Shown: piece by piece, positions 1 through 7,554 of the stretch
Layout of the letters: each line of letters begins with the position of its first letter
Position numbering within the stretch: position 1 is the first letter of the stretch
Source of the DNA: Azospirillum ramasamyi
GTDB taxonomy: Bacteria; Pseudomonadota; Alphaproteobacteria; Azospirillales; Azospirillaceae
Direction: 5' to 3'
Assembly (NCBI RefSeq): GCF_003233655.1
Contig: NZ_CP029832.1
Coordinates: 580,648-644,647 of the forward strand
Length of the DNA: 64,000 nt
Notes under the pieces: model-generated
Seen by the model: only the letters and a program-made list of their open reading frames with translations
Databases searched by the model: none
What the model was told of the DNA's origin: nothing
Made by a program: the position numbers and the translations under genes

Positions 1-717
1 AACGGCTCGGGCAAGACGACGCTGCTCAATCTGCTGAGCGGATTCCTCGCCCCCACCAGCGGCGAGATCCGCTTCGACGGCACCGCCGTCAGCGCGCGCC
101 GCGCCTGGCAGCCGAGCCGGCTCGGCCTGCGCCGCACCTTCCAGCTTCCCAGGCTGCCGGCCCGGATGTCGGTGCTGGAGGTGATGCTGGCCGGTGGGCG
201 CCTGCCGTCCGGCGCCTCGCCCTGGCGGTCGCTGCTGATGCCGGGGGCGGTGCGGCGCGAGGAGGCGGCCTTCCTCGACAAGGCGATGGGGCTTCTGGCC
301 GAGGTCGATCTCGCCGGCCTCGCCAACCATCCGGCCGGCGGCCTGTCCGGCGGGCAGCAGAAGCTGCTCGGACTGGCGGCGGCGCTGATGGACGACCCGG
401 CGGTGCTGCTGCTCGACGAGCCGACGGCGGGCGTCAACCCGTCGCTGCGCCGGCGCATGGCCGACCATCTGCGGCGTATCCGCGAGGGCGGCACCGCGCT
501 GGTCATCGTCGAGCACGACATGGGCTTCATCGGCGACCTGTGCGACCGCTGCCTCGCGCTGGACAAGGGGGCGGTGATCGCCAACTGCCGGCCCGACGAG
601 CTGAGCGGCAACCAGCAGGTGGTCGAGGCCTATCTCGGCCGCCGCCGCCCCGGCGTCCCCCTGCGGGTCGTCGCCGGGGGAGCGGCCGGCGTCAAATCAA
701 GCGGAGCCAGAGCATGA
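1..717 (+). CDS. Branched-chain amino-acid-type ABC transporter ATP-binding protein (LivG-like), 5' end missing
   Basis: The open frame runs in from the window edge; the first visible residues, NGSGKTT, are the Walker A motif, so only the N-terminal ~35-40 residues are missing. It continues through the signature LSGGQQ (about residues 116-121 of the visible part), Walker B LLLLDEPTAG and the switch-histidine segment VIVEHDMGF. The segment RRTFQLPRLP after the P-loop is typical of the LivG/UrtD class. It would energise uptake of an amino acid, urea or a similar small solute together with permeases upstream of the window. Its stop overlaps the next ATPase start (ATGA at 714-717), as usual in liv/urt operons. 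The substrate cannot be told from this gene alone. Confidence 0.9.
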   Translation, partial: NGSGKTTLLNLLSGFLAPTSGEIRFDGTAVSARRAWQPSRLGLRRTFQLPRLPARMSVLEVMLAGGRLPSGASPWRSLLMPGAVRREEAAFLDKAMGLLAEVDLAGLANHPAGGLSGGQQKLLGLAAALMDDPAVLLLDEPTAGVNPSLRRRMADHLRRIREGGTALVIVEHDMGFIGDLCDRCLALDKGAVIANCRPDELSGNQQVVEAYLGRRRPGVPLRVVAGGAAGVKSSGARA

Positions 718-1439
718 CGCTTTCGGTGCATGAGGTGCGCGCCGGCTATGTGCCGGATGCCGACATCCTGAACGGCCTGTCCGTCACGGTGGAGCCGGGG
801 GAGATCGTCACCATCCTCGGCCCCAACGGGTCGGGTAAGTCGACGCTGCTGAAGACGGTGGTCGGCCAGCTCCGCCCGCGTGCCGGCCGCGTCGTCGCCG
901 ACGGCCGTGATCTCGCCGGAATCCCGGTCCACAGGCGCATCCGCGACTGCGGCGTCGCCTATGTGCCGCAACTCGACAACATCTTCGGCCCGCTCACCAT
1001 CCGGGAGAATCTGGAGCTGGGCGGCCAGTTCGTCGAGCCCGCCGCCCGCAAGGCCCGGCTGGAGCAACTGCTGGAGCATTATCCCAACCTCGGCCGCAAG
1101 GCCGGGGCGCGGGCCGACAGCCTGTCGGGCGGCGAGCGGCAGATGCTGGCGCTCGCCCGCGCGCTGATGCCGGGGCCGCGCCACCTGCTGCTCGACGAGC
1201 CGTCGGCCGGCCTGTCTCCGCTGATGATGGACGAGCTTTTCGCCCATATCCGCCGCATCCGCGACCGTGAAGGCGTCTCGGTCCTGATGGTCGAGCAGAA
1301 CGCGGCGGAATCGCTGGAGGTCTCCGACCGCGCCTATGTGCTTGTGATGGGGCGGGTGCATCGGGAGGGCACGGCCCAGGAGATCCTGGAGGACGAGACG
1401 GTCGGGCACCTCTATCTGGGGGCCGGCCCGGTGCATTGA
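714..1439 (+). CDS. Branched-chain amino-acid-type ABC transporter ATP-binding protein (LivF-like)
   Basis: This is a 241-residue ABC ATPase, full length for the LivF/UrtE class. Visible motifs are Walker A GPNGSGKS, signature LSGGERQ, Walker B HLLLDEPSAGLSP and the H-loop-equivalent VLMVEQNA; the VEQNA form instead of VEHD is typical of LivF rather than LivG. The start at 714 was chosen because it gives the ATGA overlap with the preceding ATPase and because homologues begin just before the conserved VRAGY segment. The two ATPases would form the heterodimer of one importer. The neighbouring GntR regulator and indolepyruvate oxidoreductase suggest, by context only, an amino acid or aromatic acid as substrate. 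Confidence 0.92.
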   Translation: MTLSVHEVRAGYVPDADILNGLSVTVEPGEIVTILGPNGSGKSTLLKTVVGQLRPRAGRVVADGRDLAGIPVHRRIRDCGVAYVPQLDNIFGPLTIRENLELGGQFVEPAARKARLEQLLEHYPNLGRKAGARADSLSGGERQMLALARALMPGPRHLLLDEPSAGLSPLMMDELFAHIRRIRDREGVSVLMVEQNAAESLEVSDRAYVLVMGRVHREGTAQEILEDETVGHLYLGAGPVH

Positions 1440-1468
1440 TTGCCGCCTGCAAACGCTTTGGTCGCAGC

Positions 1469-1478
1469 TGTGTATACT
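1469..1478. promoter_or_regulatory. Candidate operator, TGTGTATACT
   Basis: The sequence TGTGTATACT lies 136 bases before the GntR regulator start. It matches TGTGTACACT at 2372-2381, before the indolepyruvate oxidoreductase gene, at 9 of 10 positions, and both contain a palindromic GT-R-Y-AC core. A shared short palindrome in front of a regulator and of its neighbour is the usual pattern for an autoregulating local repressor. No binding data are available. Confidence 0.5.
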
Positions 1479-1613
1479 GGCCTGCATATTCCGCCGGTGC
1501 TATGGTCCCGCGCGATGCACCGCCAGGGTGTGTCGCCGGGACTTCGCCGTCGGAAACCGGTATCGTTTTCCGGTTGTTGTTCCACCGGCGTTCAGGAAAC
1601 ACATAGGACGATC

Positions 1614-2336
1614 ATGGCGGGAACCCCGCGCAAGAAGACCAGCAAGCCGGCACCCGCGCCGCGGGCCGCCGACAGCGTGAACCGCGTCTACGCGGCGATC
1701 CAGCGCATGGCGGTGAATTTCGAATTCCGGCCGGAACAGCGGATCAACGAGGTGGAGCTTGCCGCCACTCTGGGCGTCAGCCGGACGCCCGTGCGCGAAG
1801 CACTGAACCGCCTGGTGATCGAAGGACTGATCACGCTGGTGCCGAACAAAGGTTTCTACTGCCGCCCCTTCGACGCCGAGCAGATCATCAGCCTGTTCGA
1901 GGTGCGCGCGGCGTTGGAGAGGCTCAGTGTGGAACTCGCGGCCGAACGCGCCAGCGATGTCCGCATCGCCGAACTGATGGATTTCTGGAACGGCGTGCGG
2001 GCAAACCGCGCCGCGATGGACGCCGAGGAACTGACCAGCCGCGACGAGGAATTCCACATCCGCATCGCCGCGATGGGCGGCAACCCCGAGCTCGTCCGCA
2101 TGCTGGAGAGCATCAATGCGCGGATCCGCTTCGTCCGCCGCATCGAGATCGAGAATCCGCAGCGCCGCACCACCACCTTCGACGAGCATCTGGCCATCGC
2201 CGAGGCGCTGAAGGCGCGCGACCGCGGCCGGGCGGTATCCTGCATGTCGGACCACATCGGCATCAGCGTGGCCGACGCCGTGGCCGCCATGAAGGAAGGG
2301 CTGGCGCGGATCTACATGGGCCGCATCGCTAGCTGA
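1614..2336 (+). CDS. GntR-family transcriptional regulator with FCD ligand domain
   Basis: The product has 240 residues. The N-terminal winged helix-turn-helix (about residues 20-90) carries the family hallmark LGVSRTPVREAL followed by LVIEGLI and PNKGFYCR; the C-terminal all-helical part (about 100-230) has the spaced Asp/His residues of FCD domains, including DEEFHIRIA and DEHLAIAEAL. It was started at ATG 1614, behind AGGA (1606-1609), because homologues begin with a short basic tail before the HTH; an upstream open extension to 1440 looks non-coding. It sits between the transporter ATPases and the indolepyruvate oxidoreductase on the same strand and probably controls one or both, through the palindromes at 1469 and 2372. 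The effector is unknown. Confidence 0.9.
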   Translation: MAGTPRKKTSKPAPAPRAADSVNRVYAAIQRMAVNFEFRPEQRINEVELAATLGVSRTPVREALNRLVIEGLITLVPNKGFYCRPFDAEQIISLFEVRAALERLSVELAAERASDVRIAELMDFWNGVRANRAAMDAEELTSRDEEFHIRIAAMGGNPELVRMLESINARIRFVRRIEIENPQRRTTTFDEHLAIAEALKARDRGRAVSCMSDHIGISVADAVAAMKEGLARIYMGRIAS

Positions 2337-2371
2337 GCCGGTTCAAGCGGCGCTTGCCCCTTCCGGCAAAG

Positions 2372-2381
2372 TGTGTACACT
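2372..2381. promoter_or_regulatory. Candidate operator, TGTGTACACT
   Basis: This is the second copy of the short palindrome seen at 1469. The core GTGTACAC is a perfect 8-bp palindrome and lies 35 bases upstream of the indolepyruvate oxidoreductase start, where a bound repressor would block transcription. The adjacent GntR regulator is the natural candidate. Confidence 0.5.
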
Positions 2382-2415
2382 TCGGAATGCACAATGACAC
2401 CGAGGGAGGGCGCTC

Positions 2416-5400
2416 ATGCCGGACGGCGTGGCGATGACGGGCGCGGTGACGCTGGACGACAAGTATCGGGCCGAGCACGGCCGCGTTTTCCTGAACGGGA
2501 CGCAGGCGCTGGTGAGGATGGCGCTGCTCCAGAAGCGGCGCGACAGCGCCGCCGGCCTGCGCACCGCCGGGCTGGTCAGCGGCTACCGTGGCTCGCCGCT
2601 GGGCACCATCGACATGGAGATGGGCCGCGCGCAGGGCTTCCTGCAGGACCATGACATCCGCTTCGTTCCCGGCGTCAACGAGGATCTGGCCGCCACTGCC
2701 CTGTGGGGAAGCCAGCAGATCCATCTGCAGGACAAGCCAGAGTGGGACGGCGTCTTCGGCCTGTGGTACGGCAAGGGGCCGGGGGTGGACCGCACCGGAG
2801 ACGCCTTCCGCCATGCCAACCTCGCCGGTTCGGCGGCGCGGGGCGGCGTGCTGGTGCTGGCTGGCGACGACCACACCTGCAAATCCTCCACCACCTCGCA
2901 CCAGAGCGAATACGCCCTGGTCGATGCGATGATGCCGATCCTCAGCCCGGCCGACATCCCGGAGATGATCGAATACGGGCTGCACGGCTGGGCGCTTTCG
3001 CGCCTGTCCGGCTGCTGGACCGCCATGAAGGTGACGGCCGACCTGACCGACCGCAGCGTCTCGATGTCCCTCGATCCGGCCTTTCCGGTCCTCCGCCAGC
3101 CGGCGGATCTCGTCCTGCCGCCCGGCGGCCTCAACATCCGCTGGCCGGACAGCCCGCAGGAGCAGGAAGCCCGTCTTCATCTGCACAAGATCCCGGCGGC
3201 GCTGGCCTATGTCCGCGCCAACGGCCTGAACCGCGTGGCGCTGGGCGGGAGCGGCGCCCGTTTCGGCATCGTCACCGCCGGCAAAGCCTATCTCGACGTC
3301 CGGCAGGCGCTGTCGGAACTCGGGATCGGCGAAGGGCAGGCGGCGGCGCTCGGCATCGCCGTCTTCAAGGTGGCGGTGCCCTGGCCGCTGGAGCCCGACG
3401 GCCTGCGCGCCTTCGCGGCTGGTCTCGACGAGATCCTGGTGGTGGAGGAGAAGCGGCCGCTGATCGAAGGCCAGATCAAGGACATCCTCTACGGCCTGCC
3501 CGCCGACCGGCGCCCGCGCGTCACCGGCAAGAGCGACGACGCCGGTGCGCCGATGCTGCGCTCCCATGATGAGCTGTCTGTCGCCGAGATCGCCCGGGCC
3601 ATTGCCCGGCGGCTGGCCCGCTGCGGCGTGGAGGTGGATGCCGCAGCGCTGGAGCGTCTTGAGAATTCCGGGGCCGCCCGCGCCGCGGGGCCGGTGGCCA
3701 AGCGCACACCCTATTTCTGTTCCGGCTGTCCGCACAACAGCTCGACCAAGGTGCCGGAGGGTTCGCGGGCCCATGCCGGGATCGGTTGCCACTGGATGTC
3801 GCAGGCGATGGACCGCGACACCGCCACCTACACCCATATGGGGGCGGAAGGGGCCAACTGGGTCGGGCTGGCGCCCTTCGTGCCGACCCGCCACATCTTC
3901 CAGAACATCGGCGACGGCACCTATTTCCATTCCGGGCTGCTCGCCATCCGCGCGGCGGTGGCCGGCGGCGTCAACATCACCTACAAGATCCTGTTCAACG
4001 ACGCCGTCGCCATGACCGGCGGCCAGCCCCATGACGGCCAGCTCACCCCGCAGGCCATCGCCTGGCAGGTGCGCGCCGAGGGGGTGCAGCGCATCGCCGT
4101 GGTCAGCGACGAGCCGGAAAAATACGGGCCGTCGTCGGGCCTGCCGCCCTACGTCACCATCCACCACCGCGACGAGCTCGACGCCGTGCAGCGCGAGTTC
4201 CGCGAGGTGCCGGGCGTGTCGACGCTGATCTACGACCAGACCTGCGCCGCGGAAAAGCGTCGCCGCCGCAAGCGCGGCAGGATGCCGGACCCCGACCGCC
4301 GCGTCGTCATCAACGAACGGGTGTGCGAGGGCTGCGGCGACTGCTCCACCCAATCGAACTGCCTGTCGGTGGTGCCGGTGGACACCGAGTTCGGGACGAA
4401 GCGGACGATCGACCAATCCTCCTGCAACAAGGACTTCTCCTGCCTGGGCGGCTTCTGCCCCTCCTTCGTGACGGTGGAAGGCGGCACGCTGCGCAAGTCG
4501 CGCCCGGCCCCGGCACCCGCCGCCGATATGGACGCCGGTGCGGACGCACTGCCCGAGCCGGCGCGGCCTGCCCTGGAGCAGCCCTACCGCCTGCTCGTCA
4601 CCGGGGTCGGCGGCACCGGCGTGGTGACCGTCGGCGCGATCCTCGGCATGGCCGCGCATCTGGAGGGGCTGGCCTGTTCCATTCTCGACCAGACCGGCAT
4701 GGCGCAGAAGGGCGGTGCGGTGATGTCGCACATCGTGCTGGCCGGTCGTGCCGATCAGATCCACGCCGCACGCATCGCGCCCGGCGGGGCCGATGCGGTG
4801 CTCGGCTGTGATCTGCTGGTCGCCGCCGGCGAAGACGGGCTGAGCCGCATGAGGGCCGGCCGCACCCGTGCGGTGCTCAACCGGCATGAAACCGTCACCG
4901 GCGCCTTCACCCGCAACCCGGACGAACGACTGCCGCTGCCGCTGCTGGTCCGCCGGGTCGCCGACGCCTGCGGGGGAGGGGAGGCGGTCGATGCGCTGGA
5001 TGCCACCGCCATCGCCACCGGGCTGCTCGGCGATGCGATCATGGCGAACCTGTTCCTGCTCGGCTACGCCTGGCAGAAGGGATTGATCCCGCTGTCCGCC
5101 TCGGCCATCGACGAGGCCATCGTCCTGAACGGCACCGGTGTCGCCGCAAACCGGGCGGCATTCGCCTGGGGGCGGCGGGCCGCCGCCGATCCCGGCGCGG
5201 TAGCGGCAGCCCAGATGGTCGATCGCCCGGCCAAATCCCCGGCCAAATCCCCGGCCGAAGCCGCCCCGCCCGCCGATCTCGATGTCCTGATTTCCCGTCG
5301 CGTAGCGGAGTTGACCGCCTACCAGGACAGCGCCTATGCCGAGCGCTACCGCCGGCTGGTCGATCAGGTCCGCCGTGTCGAGGCGAGTGCCGCTGCGGGC

Positions 5401-5934
5401 AGCGTCCAACTGACCGAGACGGTGGCGCGCTCCTTCTACAAGGTGATGGCTTACAAGGACGAGTATGAAGTCGCCCGCCTCTACACCGACGGCGCCTTCC
5501 TCGCGCGGCTGGGTGAGCAGTTCGAGACCGGCTTCCGCCTCCGCTTCCACCTGGCTCCCCCCTTGCTCGCAGCCCGCGATCCGCAGACCGGTCGCCTGAA
5601 GAAGAGTGCCTACGGCCCCTGGATGCTGACCGCGTTCAAGTTCCTGGCGAGGCTGAGGAAACTGCGCGGAACGCCGTTCGACCCGTTCGGCCGCACCGCC
5701 GAGCGCCGGGCCGAGCGCCGGCTGGTCGATGTCTACGAACGGGCGATCATGGAGTTGCTGGCCGGCCTTACGCCGGACAAGCTGGAACCGGCGGTGCGGA
5801 TCGCCGCCCTCCCTGATCGCATTCGCGGATATGGGCATGTGAAGGAGAAGGCCCTGGCCCAGGCGGAAGCGGAGCTGCGCGATCGACTGGCACGGTTCCA
5901 CTCCCCGCCGACGCAGCGTCTGGCCGCCGAGTGA
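2416..5934 (+). CDS. Indolepyruvate ferredoxin oxidoreductase, fused alpha/beta polypeptide
   Basis: This 1172-residue protein belongs to the long, single-chain indolepyruvate:ferredoxin oxidoreductase family, which oxidatively decarboxylates aryl-pyruvates to acyl-CoA with thiamine diphosphate, CoA and ferredoxin. Visible parts are: an N-terminal pyrimidine-binding/transketolase-like region with LVSGYRGSPLG (about residue 55); CSGCPHNSS (about 435) and a thiamine-diphosphate-binding region with NIGDGTYFHSG; a cysteine-rich segment CEGCGDC and later cysteines (about 637-695) for Fe-S clusters; and a gamma-type domain with GVGGTGVVTVG (about 730). The C-terminal ~230 residues are the extra domain typical of this family. 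Start 2416 follows GAGGGAGGG. Context with a Liv-type transporter and a GntR regulator points to amino acid catabolism. Confidence 0.92.
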   Translation: MPDGVAMTGAVTLDDKYRAEHGRVFLNGTQALVRMALLQKRRDSAAGLRTAGLVSGYRGSPLGTIDMEMGRAQGFLQDHDIRFVPGVNEDLAATALWGSQQIHLQDKPEWDGVFGLWYGKGPGVDRTGDAFRHANLAGSAARGGVLVLAGDDHTCKSSTTSHQSEYALVDAMMPILSPADIPEMIEYGLHGWALSRLSGCWTAMKVTADLTDRSVSMSLDPAFPVLRQPADLVLPPGGLNIRWPDSPQEQEARLHLHKIPAALAYVRANGLNRVALGGSGARFGIVTAGKAYLDVRQALSELGIGEGQAAALGIAVFKVAVPWPLEPDGLRAFAAGLDEILVVEEKRPLIEGQIKDILYGLPADRRPRVTGKSDDAGAPMLRSHDELSVAEIARAIARRLARCGVEVDAAALERLENSGAARAAGPVAKRTPYFCSGCPHNSSTKVPEGSRAHAGIGCHWMSQAMDRDTATYTHMGAEGANWVGLAPFVPTRHIFQNIGDGTYFHSGLLAIRAAVAGGVNITYKILFNDAVAMTGGQPHDGQLTPQAIAWQVRAEGVQRIAVVSDEPEKYGPSSGLPPYVTIHHRDELDAVQREFREVPGVSTLIYDQTCAAEKRRRRKRGRMPDPDRRVVINERVCEGCGDCSTQSNCLSVVPVDTEFGTKRTIDQSSCNKDFSCLGGFCPSFVTVEGGTLRKSRPAPAPAADMDAGADALPEPARPALEQPYRLLVTGVGGTGVVTVGAILGMAAHLEGLACSILDQTGMAQKGGAVMSHIVLAGRADQIHAARIAPGGADAVLGCDLLVAAGEDGLSRMRAGRTRAVLNRHETVTGAFTRNPDERLPLPLLVRRVADACGGGEAVDALDATAIATGLLGDAIMANLFLLGYAWQKGLIPLSASAIDEAIVLNGTGVAANRAAFAWGRRAAADPGAVAAAQMVDRPAKSPAKSPAEAAPPADLDVLISRRVAELTAYQDSAYAERYRRLVDQVRRVEASAAAGSVQLTETVARSFYKVMAYKDEYEVARLYTDGAFLARLGEQFETGFRLRFHLAPPLLAARDPQTGRLKKSAYGPWMLTAFKFLARLRKLRGTPFDPFGRTAERRAERRLVDVYERAIMELLAGLTPDKLEPAVRIAALPDRIRGYGHVKEKALAQAEAELRDRLARFHSPPTQRLAAE

Positions 5935-5952
5935 TCGGCGCCAGGGCGGCAA

Positions 5953-6030
5953 CCTGGCTCCATTTCCCGTACCGCCGCCGTCGTTCCGGGAAGTATTTCG
6001 GGTGCAGCGGTGTCGGGAAATGGAGCCAGG
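5953..6030. terminator. Long inverted repeat between convergent genes, possible bidirectional terminator
   Basis: Two perfect 17-bp arms, CCTGGCTCCATTTCCCG at 5953-5969 and its reverse complement at 6014-6030, enclose 44 bases. The pairing can be extended inward by a few more bases with a small bulge. The structure fills the gap between two genes that end towards each other (stops at 5934 and 6034), which fits a two-way terminator. There is no T-tract, so it could instead be a dispersed repeat element. Confidence 0.6.
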
Positions 6031-6033
6031 GAA

Positions 6034-6474
6034 CTACCGGAGTTTGCGCACGAAATGGTGACAGCCGATCTGGAAGCGCTTCGACATGTACAGGCGATGC
6101 GCGTCGCTCCGGTCGGGACCGACCCCGGAATCGAGATGGAGCGCGTCGCAACCGAGCCTCCCGGCCTCTTCCACCGCCCAGTCCAGAAGTTGGGAGGCGA
6201 AGCCATGTCCGCGCCATTCCGGCAGCGTGGCCATGTCGACGATGTAGAAGGATTTTCCCAGCCACAGGGAGTGCTGCAGGCGGTATCCCAGAATGCAGGC
6301 GGCCGGCTCGCCTTCGGCCGGAACGACACCGAAAAGACGATAGCCGTTCGGCCGCAGAACAGTGTCGATGATGCGGACCATCTCAGCAGCTTCATATTTC
6401 GGCCATAGCACCCGAAGGGCGGGCACCGCTGTCGCCGTGTTCTGCTCGGAGATTTCGATTATCGTTGACTGCAC
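6034..6474 (-). CDS. GNAT-family N-acetyltransferase
   Basis: The product has 146 residues and the GNAT fold signature: a central beta strand YIVDMATLPEWRGHGFASQL, in which the RGHGFA part corresponds to the acetyl-CoA-binding motif A (R/Q-x-x-G-x-G/A), followed by LHLDSGVGPDRSDAHRLY and a C-terminal SKRFQIGCHHF strand. Such enzymes acetylate small amines, peptides or protein N-termini in the cytosol; the substrate cannot be inferred here. The gene is monocistronic, converges on the indolepyruvate oxidoreductase gene, and its 3' end abuts the inverted repeat at 5953-6030. Length is normal for the family. Confidence 0.85.
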   Translation of the reverse strand: MQSTIIEISEQNTATAVPALRVLWPKYEAAEMVRIIDTVLRPNGYRLFGVVPAEGEPAACILGYRLQHSLWLGKSFYIVDMATLPEWRGHGFASQLLDWAVEEAGRLGCDALHLDSGVGPDRSDAHRLYMSKRFQIGCHHFVRKLR

Positions 6475-7013
6475 GTCTCTTCCTCATAACGCGGTTCAAT
6501 GGAGCAGCGTTGCCGATGCTGACCTGGGCGCGGCGCTCTCCGCGGCATGATCGGCTGCGGACGCGTCCGTGATCAAGCTCAAGCGCGGCAATATCCAGCG
6601 ATCCGCCCGCACGGGCCCGGCAGTTTCCCGCGGCTGTGCGGCTTGGCCGATGGGGGTTGCCGCGCCGCAGTGCGGCCTTTCTCCGAGCGGCGTCACTCGC
6701 ATTTGCGCGACGCCTCTTCCTCCATGAGGACAGCGCTAAAGTGATCTTGCCCCGGTTCGGTGGCACTTGCACACTTTGCGTGGATCTTCGTCGAAGCCTC
6801 GGGCAATTCTCCGCGGCAGATGCGCTGAGACGGTGGTTCTTTGGCCAAATTTTGTGTGTACGGATGCGCTGAGGGCTAGTTTGCTCACTGCCTCCACGCA
6901 AAGTGCGCAAGATCCACCCAACCGTGGCAAGATCAGCCCGACTCTCGTTCGCAAAAGCATACGACGACCAGATGGCCTACTTTGCTATGGTAGACACTAT
7001 TTGATGAGGCACT
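6475..7013. other. Intergenic region holding a palindromic element
   Basis: There is no convincing gene in this 539-bp stretch; the short open frames in it lack recognisable domains and good ribosome sites. Its main content is the 192-bp palindromic element described separately (6743-6934). The arr promoter should lie within the last 80 bases, which are less GC-rich than the surroundings. Confidence 0.6.
6743..6934. repeat. 192-bp MITE-like element with 42-bp imperfect terminal inverted repeats
   Basis: The 42-base end starting GATCTTGCCCCGGTTCGGTG at 6743 matches the reverse complement of 6893-6934 at 37 of 42 positions. The two ends enclose 108 bases that contain the palindrome TTTGGCCAAA and two direct copies of GATGCGCTGAG. 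No transposase is encoded. Long, well-matched terminal repeats around a short non-coding core are what a non-autonomous miniature transposon or the collapsed ends of a larger element look like. I cannot assign it to a family and see no clear target duplication. Confidence 0.6.
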
Positions 7014-7430
7014 ATGTACGCCAAGGATGTCCCCACCGGGACCGTCTTCTATCATGGAACTAAGGCCGACCTGGGGGTTGGCGATCTGATCGTGCCCGGC
7101 TTTGAAAGCAATTTCGTCGGGCACGGTCTGAAGCACGTCTACTTCACCGCCAAGGTGGAAACGGCGACTTGGGGGGCGGAGCTTGCTCAGGGCGAGGGGC
7201 GAGGCCGCATTTACATTGTTCAGCCGACCGGACCTTTCGACGACGATCCAAATCTCACCGACAAGAAATTTCCCGGCAACATGACCGCGTCCTATCGTTC
7301 GGTCGATCCGTTGCAGATCTCCGGCGAGGTCAAGGATTGGGTCGGTCACCCGCCCGAGCAGCTCCAGGAAATGAAGAGCAGTCTTGCTCGCTTGGTGCAG
7401 GAAGGCAGAGCCACGATCATTGAGGATTGA
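7014..7430 (+). CDS. arr: Rifampin ADP-ribosyltransferase (Arr family)
   Basis: The 138-residue product matches the compact Arr family along its whole length. It shows FYHGTKADL near the start (His14), LKHVYFTA (Tyr43), TWGAELA, the IYIVQPTGPFDDDPN segment with the acidic cluster around residues 76-78, and KFPGNMTASYRS, then a C-terminal ATIIED. These correspond to the His-Tyr-Asp catalytic set known for Arr enzymes, which transfer ADP-ribose from NAD+ to the C23 hydroxyl of rifamycins and inactivate them. The start at 7014 follows GATGAGG. The gene is a singleton beside a MITE-like element and an IS-rich stretch, and is less GC-rich than its neighbours, which suggests acquisition. Whether it confers resistance here is not shown. 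Confidence 0.92.
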   Translation: MYAKDVPTGTVFYHGTKADLGVGDLIVPGFESNFVGHGLKHVYFTAKVETATWGAELAQGEGRGRIYIVQPTGPFDDDPNLTDKKFPGNMTASYRSVDPLQISGEVKDWVGHPPEQLQEMKSSLARLVQEGRATIIED

Positions 7431-7554
7431 TATCAACGATGTGGGCTGAGCCATATGGATGGTGTCGTTGGTACATTGGAAAATCCAAGTATTCTGCGGT
7501 CTGGCTGCTGTTCGTCTGCGCGATCCCGGCGCTGGCCCATGGCGAACACACCCA

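Noticed and set aside
1440..1613. In-frame upstream extension of the GntR gene
   Set aside because: It includes the candidate operator and does not resemble the N-terminus of GntR proteins; ATG 1614 has a ribosome site.
2329..5952. Minus-strand open frame of about 1200 codons opposite the indolepyruvate oxidoreductase gene
   Set aside because: It mirrors the real gene's codons; the product is low-complexity (Gly/Arg/His/Ala-rich) with no domain. Such antisense frames are normal in high-GC DNA.
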